Below are positions 16,927-23,695 of a stretch of DNA of 64,000 nucleotides, piece by piece. Each line of letters starts with the position of its first letter. Within the stretch, counting starts at the first letter, position 1. Origin of the DNA: Sulfitobacter indolifex. GTDB taxonomy: Bacteria > Pseudomonadota > Alphaproteobacteria > Rhodobacterales > Rhodobacteraceae. Both the position numbers and the translations under genes were made by a program. The notes under the pieces are model-generated. The model saw only the letters and a program-made list of their open reading frames with translations. It was not told the DNA's origin and did no database searches. Location: positions 1,488,001 to 1,552,000 of the forward strand of contig NZ_CP084951.1 of the NCBI RefSeq assembly GCF_022788655.1, written 5' to 3'.

Positions 16927-16979
16927 CTTGACCCGCCCCGCGCGGGTCAAGCGTGCTTTGGCCCCGGTCGGGGGCCATT
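16927..16979 (+). terminator. Double hairpin terminator of metNIQ
   Basis: A perfect 10-bp stem (CTTGACCCGC with GCGGGTCAAG) at 16927-16951 is followed by GGCCCC/GGGGCC at 16960-16976, ending in ATTTT. The second hairpin with its T tract is the better intrinsic terminator. Confidence 0.75.
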
Positions 16980-17193
16980 TTAGACGCGGAAAACTCCCTT
17001 TCTGCAAAGGTCGATTTTCACGGTCCCCCAAAATTATTAAATTTCTGTTTAGGATATTGGACCAATGTCTGTTTATGGTCCTGAAGAAGGCCGCGTATCC
17101 GATTGAACGAAATTCACGCAGAGCCCTTAACTTCGCAATTATATTCCGCTGCAGCGCAAAAATTTTGTTGAAAATTTCAATTCCGCTCGTATC

Positions 17194-17218
17194 GTGAAAT
17201 CATGTTAGATATTTTCAC
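17194..17218. promoter_or_regulatory. 25-bp dyad operator, copy 1 (before tauA-like gene)
   Basis: The half-sites are GTGAAA on the left and ATATTTTCAC on the right. The same 25-base length and 18 identical positions (including a central ATG) occur in copy 2 at 20561-20585, before the XRE-cupin gene. It sits about 110 bases upstream of the importer start. Most likely it is bound by the XRE-cupin regulator. Confidence 0.6.
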
Positions 17219-17327
17219 ATAACCCGGGACTTCCCCATCCTGTTCTATTGGGGGTCAATGGTCGCGACACATGTGGACTGAACGTTCGATCAGAAGAAGC
17301 GACCATAACAGACCTAGGGAGAATATC

Positions 17328-18320
17328 ATGAAGACCGTAAAACTGATGAGCGCCGCCGCTAGCCTGCTTGTGCTGGGTGTCACCCAGTCCGCCGCGCAAG
17401 ATCTCACTGTTGGGTATTTCCTCGAATGGCCGATGCCGTTCCAATACGCCAAGTCAGAGGGAATGTATGATGAGGCGCTCGGGACAACCGTGAATTGGGT
17501 CAGTTTTGATTCAGGCACCGCGATGTCTGCAGCGATGGCCTCGGGGGATGTCCATATGTCGGTGAGCCAAGGCGTGCCGCCCTTCGTGGTTGCGACTTCG
17601 GCGGGCCAAGATATCCAAATTCTTGATGTGGCAGTCAGCTATTCTGAAAACGACAACTGCGTCGTCCGTGAGGAATTGGAGATCGATAAATCCTCCGTCG
17701 CCGAACTTGCGGGCAAAAAGGTCGCTGTGCCCCTTGGCACTGCTGCGCATTATGGTTTTCTCAAGCAAATGAGCCACTTCGGCGTCGATGTTGGATCGCT
17801 TGATGTGGTCGATATGGCCCCACCGGACGGTGCTGCGGCTATCGCGCAAGGCTCGGTCGATATGGCGTGCGGTTGGGGCGGCTCGCTGCGACGCATGTTG
17901 GAGCATGGCAATATTCTGATGACCGGCGCGGAGAAAGAAGAACTGGGCATCCTCGTCTTTGACGTGACCTCTGGCCCGGCCTCTTGGGTGGCAGAAAACT
18001 CTGACACGGTGGCCTCGTTCCTCAAGGTCACGGCAGAGGCCAATACTATGTGGGCGAATGAGGCCAATCACGCCAAGATGCTGCCTGTCATCGCTAAGGA
18101 TGCGGGCATGGACGAAGACGCCACCATGGAAACGATTGCGACCTTCACCTTCCCATCCGTGGAGGAGCAGATGGGCGCGAAGTGGCTCGATGGCGGCGCG
18201 CAGGAGTTCATGAAAGGTGTGGCTGATGTCTTTGTCGAGGCGGGCGCAATCGATGCGGCGCTTGATAGCTATGACGACGCGGTAAACACCGGCCCGCTGC
18301 AATCTGCGAGCGAGATGTAA
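17328..18320 (+). CDS. tauA: TauA-like periplasmic solute-binding protein
   Basis: A 330-residue protein with a signal peptide (cleavage near QSAAQD, about residue 23). It resembles taurine/aliphatic sulfonate-binding proteins of the SsuA/TauA fold: VGYFLEWPMPFQYAKSEG, GDVHMSVSQGVPPFVVATSAG, VAVPLGTAAHYGFL and DMACGWGGSLRRML. The ATG at 17328 follows AGGGAGAA. A strong hairpin follows its stop, then the ATPase and permease genes. The taurine label is by family only; no taurine-degrading genes (tpa, xsc, tauXY) are here, so the true ligand may be another small amine or sulfonate. Confidence 0.85.
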   Translation: MKTVKLMSAAASLLVLGVTQSAAQDLTVGYFLEWPMPFQYAKSEGMYDEALGTTVNWVSFDSGTAMSAAMASGDVHMSVSQGVPPFVVATSAGQDIQILDVAVSYSENDNCVVREELEIDKSSVAELAGKKVAVPLGTAAHYGFLKQMSHFGVDVGSLDVVDMAPPDGAAAIAQGSVDMACGWGGSLRRMLEHGNILMTGAEKEELGILVFDVTSGPASWVAENSDTVASFLKVTAEANTMWANEANHAKMLPVIAKDAGMDEDATMETIATFTFPSVEEQMGAKWLDGGAQEFMKGVADVFVEAGAIDAALDSYDDAVNTGPLQSASEM

Positions 18321-18350
18321 GCCAAAGCGGCGCAAAAATGGTCGCCCCTT

Positions 18351-18380
18351 TGCCCGGCGCGCTTAACAAAGCGCCGGGCA
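18351..18380 (+). terminator. Intercistronic hairpin after the tauA-like gene
   Basis: A perfect 10-bp stem (TGCCCGGCGC with GCGCCGGGCA, 10-base loop) has no T tract. It fits partial termination or mRNA stabilisation that keeps the binding protein in excess over the transporter subunits. Confidence 0.6.
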
Positions 18381-18427
18381 GGGGGGGGGCGACTTTACAA
18401 AAAATGACTGGGGGGTAGCAGGGCCGC

Positions 18428-19231
18428 ATGTCGGGACTAAAAATCGAAAATCTGTCGATGCGGTTTGACCTGCCCAATGGCAGTCATATCCAAGCACTCG
18501 AGAATGTATCGCTTGACCTTGCCGAGGGCGAATTGATGTCGGTGCTGGGCCCATCGGGCTGCGGCAAGACGACCTTGCTTAACATTGTGGCGGGGTTCTT
18601 GGCGCCGACCTCTGGCAGGATGATCCTGAACGGTCACGACGTTATCGGGCCAGATGCAGAGCGCGGCATGGTCTTTCAGCAAGGCGCGCTGTTTGAGTGG
18701 ATGTCGGTGCGCGAAAACGTGAGTTTTGGTCCGCGTATGAAGGGGCAGAGCGAAAAGCAATATGGCGCTGAGGTTGACCATCTGCTGAATGTTGTTGGGC
18801 TTCGAGACTTTAAGGAAAAGGCGATTTACGAGCTCTCCGGCGGGATGCAGCAACGTGTCGCGCTTGCGCGCTGCTTGGCGAATGATCCTGATGTGATCTT
18901 GATGGATGAACCTTTGGGCGCGCTTGATGCGCTGACCCGCGAAAAGATGCAGAGCCTTGTGCTCAAACTTTGGAAAGAGACGGGCAAGACCATCATTCTC
19001 ATCACCCACTCGGTCGAGGAAGCACTGCTGCTGGGCGAGCGCCTGCTGGTCATGGCCCCGCGTCCGGGGCGCATCCACCGCGAATACCGCCTCCCGTTCG
19101 CCGACCTTGGCGTTGGTCACGACCTTCGAGAGGTTAAGAAACATCCTGAATTTGCCGAAAGGCGCGAGGAGATTCTTGGAATGATTTGGGACATGGAAGA
19201 AGAAATCATGGGCCGGACAGAGGACGCATAA
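18428..19231 (+). CDS. tauB: TauB-like ABC transporter ATP-binding protein
   Basis: A 267-residue ABC ATPase of the nitrate/sulfonate/taurine class. Walker A GPSGCGKTTLL is near residues 40-50, the signature is LSGGMQQRVALARCL, and Walker B is VILMDEPLGALD. The C-terminus (PGRIHREYRLPF) is typical of TauB/SsuB. Its stop overlaps the ATG of the permease gene by one base. It energises import by the neighbouring permease in the inner membrane. Confidence 0.9.
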   Translation: MSGLKIENLSMRFDLPNGSHIQALENVSLDLAEGELMSVLGPSGCGKTTLLNIVAGFLAPTSGRMILNGHDVIGPDAERGMVFQQGALFEWMSVRENVSFGPRMKGQSEKQYGAEVDHLLNVVGLRDFKEKAIYELSGGMQQRVALARCLANDPDVILMDEPLGALDALTREKMQSLVLKLWKETGKTIILITHSVEEALLLGERLLVMAPRPGRIHREYRLPFADLGVGHDLREVKKHPEFAERREEILGMIWDMEEEIMGRTEDA

Positions 19232-20496
19232 TGATTATCTTACTGATTTACATCGTTATCTTTGTAGTCTCATTCTTTCTGGTACGCCTTGCCGTCGATC
19301 AAACGGCGAACGGCTTTGTCGCGCGCAAGACAGTTACCTTTGGCGATGAAAGTGCGGTGACCTCAAACCGTTTTGCCAGCGTGATTTCAATTCTGACGAT
19401 CTTTCTGATTTGGGGCGCCTTCACCGGGTCCTCGCTGTTGCCAAGCTTTCTGCACGCGCCCGGCCCCTTTGAGGGGGTCGCGCAGATGACCTACACGGCC
19501 GAAGCAGATGACGGCAGTCGCGATGATGCGACGATCTCTGTTCTGGTGCATCCTGTCGGCGAAGACGCCAAAGCGCCGCAGGTCGATCCGGGTGAGGGTT
19601 GGGCCAAGAATGATGCATTTACCATAGGTGCTTGGCGCTCGGGTCTTTTGCGCGTTGATAAGAACGATGAGAAAGACCGCGCCGATGGTCACCGGGTGGT
19701 GGCGGTGAACGGTCAAGAGATTGTTCCCGGTGGAGAGGTGCTGACCGAATTTGGCCGTGTTGGCATGTCCCCCAAGGGCACGCTGAATTTTGAACCGGCA
19801 AAGGGCTGGCAGATGGAGCCGATCTGGTTGCCGCCGCCAGAAGCCGTTGTCGCACGACTGGGTGAGATTTCCAGCCAAGGTTACCGTGACAGCACCCTGT
19901 GGGAACATCTGGGCTATTCATTGTTCCGTGTTGTCGTGGGCTTTGCACTTGGCGCGTTGGTGGGCATTCCGCTGGGCTATGCCATGGGTCTGTCCGGGTG
20001 GTTTCGCGGTTGGTTCGATCCGATTGTTGAATTCATGCGCCCGGTCCCACCTCTGGCACTGATTCCGCTGGTGATCATCTGGGCGGGGATTGGGGAGGTT
20101 GGCAAAATTATCCTGCTGTTCCTTGCGGCCCTTTGGATCATGGCCATCGCTGCCCGCTCTGGCGTGTCGGGCGTGAATATTTCCAAGGTGCATGCGGCCT
20201 ATTCGCTGGGGGCATCTAAGGCGCAGATCATGCGTCATGTGATTGTGCCAAACTCCTTGCCCGAAATCTTTACGGGTGCGCGTGTGGCAATGGGGGTCTG
20301 TTGGGGGACCGTGGTTGCCGCTGAATTGGTCGCGGCAGAGAAGGGCGCGGGCATGATGATCATGGTCGCCTCGAAATTCCAGCTCACCGATATCGTGCTG
20401 ATGGGTATCATTCTTATCGGTGTCATCGGTTTTGGCATCGATATGCTGATGCGCAAGGCCGAGCGGGTTCTGGTGCCTTGGAAAGGGCGGTCTTAA
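19231..20496 (+). CDS. tauC: TauC-like ABC transporter permease with large N-terminal insertion
   Basis: A 421-residue membrane protein, much longer than the usual ~260-280 of TauC/SsuC. Residues about 225-421 are the normal permease core, with LGASKAQIMRHVIVPNSLPEIFTG as the EAA loop region. Before it come a membrane segment at 1-20, another at about 48-72, and a polar, charged, probably beta-rich region at about 84-197 rich in D, E, G and V. A LPPPEAVVARL motif normally follows the first membrane segment directly; here the insertion separates them. The start at 19231 overlaps the tauB stop. The inserted domain probably faces the periplasm and could contact the binding protein; that is inference. 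Confidence 0.85.
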   Translation: MIILLIYIVIFVVSFFLVRLAVDQTANGFVARKTVTFGDESAVTSNRFASVISILTIFLIWGAFTGSSLLPSFLHAPGPFEGVAQMTYTAEADDGSRDDATISVLVHPVGEDAKAPQVDPGEGWAKNDAFTIGAWRSGLLRVDKNDEKDRADGHRVVAVNGQEIVPGGEVLTEFGRVGMSPKGTLNFEPAKGWQMEPIWLPPPEAVVARLGEISSQGYRDSTLWEHLGYSLFRVVVGFALGALVGIPLGYAMGLSGWFRGWFDPIVEFMRPVPPLALIPLVIIWAGIGEVGKIILLFLAALWIMAIAARSGVSGVNISKVHAAYSLGASKAQIMRHVIVPNSLPEIFTGARVAMGVCWGTVVAAELVAAEKGAGMMIMVASKFQLTDIVLMGIILIGVIGFGIDMLMRKAERVLVPWKGRS

Positions 20497-20560
20497 CGCC
20501 GCCCACCGCGCCGCTCCGCGCTAAGTAAATGTCTTGCCAACAGTCGAATCCCACGCCACA

Positions 20561-20585
20561 GTGAAAAAATGGAGTATATTTTCAC
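20561..20585. promoter_or_regulatory. 25-bp dyad operator, copy 2 (before the XRE-cupin gene)
   Basis: The dyad begins GTGAAAA and ends TTTTCAC, ending at the base before the ATG of the XRE-cupin gene. Binding here would block ribosome-site and promoter access and fits autoregulation. The length and outer bases match copy 1 at 17194-17218. Confidence 0.6.
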
Positions 20586-21173
20586 ATGACCCACGAGAGT
20601 TCGCGTATCTCTGACGCCGTGACGCCGCGGTCACTTGGCGCGGATTTGCGCGCAATTCGCAAGGGGCGCAAATTAACCCTAACTGACATGGCCGAGGCGT
20701 TAGATCGCTCTGTCGGCTGGGTCAGCCAAGTCGAGCGCGATATCTCAACCCCCTCCATTGCCGATCTACGTCGGATCGCAGAGGTGTTGGGCGTGCCGAT
20801 CTCTTTGCTATTTGGCGAAGCGACAGTGCCACCCGAAGAGCGCGGCTATGTCGTGCGCGCAGGTGCCAGACGGGCCATGGGAAGTGCTGCAGATGGTCTG
20901 ACAGAAGAGTTGCTCTCGCCCGATCTGACCGACAGTTTTGAAGTGATATATTCTACTTTCGCCCCCTATGCGGGGTTGGAAGCGCCCATCAGGCGAGAAA
21001 CACAGGAAGTAGGCTTCGTCATTTCGGGGCGGTTGAACCTGATGATCGGTGAGCGCAGCTTTAGTGTCGGCTCTGGCGATAGTTTCCGCATCAGGGGTGA
21101 GTATTATACGTGGGATAACCCTTTCGACACGCCCGCCGTAGTAGTTTGGGTCATTTCTCCGCCGGTTTACTGA
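20586..21173 (+). CDS. XRE-family regulator with C-terminal cupin domain
   Basis: A 195-residue protein. Residues about 17-72 are a lambda-repressor-like helix-turn-helix (LGADLRAIRKGRKLTLTDMA, WVSQVERDISTPSIADLRRIA). Residues about 115-190 form a cupin barrel (EVGFVISGRLNLMIGERSFSVGSGDSFRI) for a small ligand. Proteins with this plan commonly control uptake or breakdown of amines and amino acids. It sits between the tauABC-like genes and two FAD oxidoreductase genes, and the 25-bp dyad occurs before it and before tauA. The GGAG ribosome site lies inside the dyad. A repressor relieved by the transported substrate is the simplest reading. Confidence 0.9.
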   Translation: MTHESSRISDAVTPRSLGADLRAIRKGRKLTLTDMAEALDRSVGWVSQVERDISTPSIADLRRIAEVLGVPISLLFGEATVPPEERGYVVRAGARRAMGSAADGLTEELLSPDLTDSFEVIYSTFAPYAGLEAPIRRETQEVGFVISGRLNLMIGERSFSVGSGDSFRIRGEYYTWDNPFDTPAVVVWVISPPVY

Positions 21174-21231
21174 ACAAACACTGAAAATCCACGGCCAGGT
21201 TAATGGCGAACCGTGGGATGAGGAGCGGAAC

Positions 21232-23694
21232 ATGACGGATCTTCCAACAACTGCGCGGGTTGTGATCATCGGGGGCGGCGTTGTGGGGGTGTCGACCCTG
21301 TTTCACCTCGCCCGCGCGGGGTGGACCGATTGCGTGCTTCTCGAGAAGAACGAATTGACCGCGGGCTCTACCTGGCATGCGGCGGGCAATTGCCCTAACT
21401 TTTCAAACTCTTGGGCGGTGATGAACATGCAGCGCTACGGACTTGAGATGTACCGCGGCTTGGGCGACGCGGTGGGCTACCCGATCAACTATCATGTGAC
21501 GGGCGCTTTGCGTTTGGCCCATAGCCGCACGCGCATGCAGGAGTTTGAACATGTCGCTTCCATGGCCCGCGCACAGGGGTTGGGGATGGAGATGTGCACC
21601 CCTGCTGAGTTGCAAGAGCATAACCCTTTCATAGAGTTGCATGACCTTGCAGGCGGCCTGTGGGATCCGCTGGACGGTGACATCGACCCCGCGCAATTGA
21701 CCCAAGCCCTCGCCAAGGGCGCTCGGGAGGCAGGAGGGCAGATCCACCGGTTTACCGCCGCCACGGGGATTGATCGGGACGGCGATGAATGGATCGTAAA
21801 GACAGGGAAGGGCGATATTCGCTGCGAAAAGGTTGTCAACGCTGCGGGGTACTACGCGCAGCGGGTGGGCGAATGGTTCCGCCCGCATGGCGGCCGCCGG
21901 GTGCCCGCCGTGGTGATGAGCCATCAGTATTTCCTGACCGAAGAAATCCCAGAATTGGCCGCTTGGACCGCTGAGAAAGGTCACAAGATGCCGATGGTCC
22001 GCGATGTCGACAGCTCATACTACCTGCGGCAAGACAAAAACGGCCTGAACCTTGGCCCATATGAGCGTAATTGCAAAGCGCATTGGGTCACACCCGATGA
22101 TCCCATGCCCGAGGACTTCAGCTTTCAGCTTTACCCCGATGATCTGGACCGTTTGGAGTGGTATATCGAAGATGCCATGGCGCGGATGCCGCTTTTGGGC
22201 AGCAGCGGTGTCGGTCGGGTCATCAACGGGCCGATCCCCTATGCGCCCGATGGCTTGCCAATGCTCGGCCCGATGCCCGGCGTGCCGAATGCGTTCGAGG
22301 CGCATAGCTTCACTTTTGGCATTGCGCAGGGTGGCGGCGCAGGCAAGGTCATGGCCGAATGGATCATGCATGGCGAGACGGAGTGGGACATGTGGGATGT
22401 CGACCCGCGCCGCTTTACCGCGCATGCCGGCCAAAGCTTCACTCTCGCCAAGGCGCTAGAGACCTATGGCCATGAATATGCGATGTATTTTCCGCATCAT
22501 GCTTGGCCCGCCGGGCGCAACCGCAAGCTGTCCCCGCTGCATGACCGCTTGCTTAAATCCGGCGGGCAGATGGGTGCCTACAACGGGTGGGAGCGAGCGA
22601 ATTGGTTTGCAGGGCCCGGCGACGACACATCAGAGCAAGCCACCCAGACATGGGACCGGGACGGCCCATGGGCGGTGCGGGTTCATGAAGAGGTCGAGGC
22701 GGTCCGCAATCATGTCGGCGTTTTGGACCTGCCGGGGTTCTCGCGGTTTGCCCTGTCGGGGGATGGGGCAGCGGATTGGCTGTTGGGACAGATCGCTGGC
22801 GCGCTGCCCAAAGTCGGGCGGATGACGCTGGGCTATTTTCCCGACAGTCGCGGGCGTGTGCTAAGTGAGATGTCGATCCTGCGGCACGCAGAAGAAGAAT
22901 TTACGCTGATCACCGCCGCCCCGGCGCAATGGCATGACTATGAACTGCTGCGTAATGCACTTCCTTCGAGGGGCGTGATCACTTTGGCGGATCGGACTGA
23001 CGCAGTCTCGACACTGATCCTCTGTGGGCCCAAATCTCGTGCAGTTTTGACGCAGTTGGCGCCGGACGCCGACCTGTCCCTGCCATGGCTCAGCCTTCAA
23101 GACGCTTCGGTTCAGGGCAAGCCTGCACTGCTCGCGCGGGTCTGTTTTGCGGGGGAATTGGGCTGGGAGATTCATGCAGCCCCGACGGACATGCCCGCGC
23201 TCTATGATGCGGTGATTGCCGCGGGGGCCAAGCCCTTTGGGATGTTCGCCCTTAATTCCATGCGCCTTGAGAAGGGATATCGGACGTGGAAGGGCGAACT
23301 TTCACAGGAGTACACCCTGCTGGAGGCGGGACTGGACCGATTTGTGAGGCTTGATAAGCCACAAGATTTTCCCGGTAAAGCGGCACTTATTGCAGAGCAG
23401 GCGGCGGGTCCAAAGCGTCGTTTCGTGACGCTGATCGTTGAGGGCAATGCGCAAGATGCGCCAGCGATGGCAACGCTGCGGCTGAAGGGAGAGGCCGTGG
23501 GCGAAGTGACCAGCGGCGGCTATGGCTACCGGGTCGATGGCTCCATCGCGTTAGGGATGGTGCAGGACCGGGCCGCCGCGCCGGGCACCGAACTTATGGT
23601 TGAGATTTTTGGCCAGAGTTACCACGCTGTGGTGCAGCCTGAGGCACCGCTTTGGGACAGCCAAAACGCGCGCATTCGGGCGCAGGAGGTCTAA
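21232..23694 (+). CDS. Dimethylglycine/sarcosine dehydrogenase-like FAD-GcvT oxidoreductase (first copy)
   Basis: An 820-residue protein in the plan of mitochondrial dimethylglycine dehydrogenase. A DAO-type FAD domain covers about 1-370 (VVIIGGGVVGVSTLFHLARA; TAGSTWHAAG with H49 in the place of the covalent FAD histidine), then a linker, then GcvT folate-binding domains at about 430-820. It would oxidise an N-methyl group and transfer the carbon to tetrahydrofolate as 5,10-methylene-THF. After TWHAAG it reads NCPNFSNS, unlike the second copy, so the substrate pocket may differ. Its stop lies two bases before the second copy, whose ribosome site AGGAGG is inside this gene. Confidence 0.85.
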   Translation: MTDLPTTARVVIIGGGVVGVSTLFHLARAGWTDCVLLEKNELTAGSTWHAAGNCPNFSNSWAVMNMQRYGLEMYRGLGDAVGYPINYHVTGALRLAHSRTRMQEFEHVASMARAQGLGMEMCTPAELQEHNPFIELHDLAGGLWDPLDGDIDPAQLTQALAKGAREAGGQIHRFTAATGIDRDGDEWIVKTGKGDIRCEKVVNAAGYYAQRVGEWFRPHGGRRVPAVVMSHQYFLTEEIPELAAWTAEKGHKMPMVRDVDSSYYLRQDKNGLNLGPYERNCKAHWVTPDDPMPEDFSFQLYPDDLDRLEWYIEDAMARMPLLGSSGVGRVINGPIPYAPDGLPMLGPMPGVPNAFEAHSFTFGIAQGGGAGKVMAEWIMHGETEWDMWDVDPRRFTAHAGQSFTLAKALETYGHEYAMYFPHHAWPAGRNRKLSPLHDRLLKSGGQMGAYNGWERANWFAGPGDDTSEQATQTWDRDGPWAVRVHEEVEAVRNHVGVLDLPGFSRFALSGDGAADWLLGQIAGALPKVGRMTLGYFPDSRGRVLSEMSILRHAEEEFTLITAAPAQWHDYELLRNALPSRGVITLADRTDAVSTLILCGPKSRAVLTQLAPDADLSLPWLSLQDASVQGKPALLARVCFAGELGWEIHAAPTDMPALYDAVIAAGAKPFGMFALNSMRLEKGYRTWKGELSQEYTLLEAGLDRFVRLDKPQDFPGKAALIAEQAAGPKRRFVTLIVEGNAQDAPAMATLRLKGEAVGEVTSGGYGYRVDGSIALGMVQDRAAAPGTELMVEIFGQSYHAVVQPEAPLWDSQNARIRAQEV

Positions 23695-23695
23695 G

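Larger units (their letters stand above)
16897..17327. other. 431-base interval before the tauA-like gene
   Basis: It contains the metNIQ terminators on the left and, from about 17030 to 17220, a markedly AT-rich stretch with the 25-bp dyad at 17194-17218. An open frame at 16928-17197 has no ribosome site or family likeness and is not called. Confidence 0.6.

Noticed and set aside
16928..17197. Rightward 89-codon ORF in the tauA upstream region
   Set aside because: It starts inside the metNIQ terminator, has no ribosome site and no recognisable protein pattern.
17328..20496. Taurine utilisation operon as a firm function
   Set aside because: Only transport genes resemble tau genes; no taurine aminotransferase, dehydrogenase or sulfoacetaldehyde acetyltransferase is present. 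The label is kept as family similarity only.
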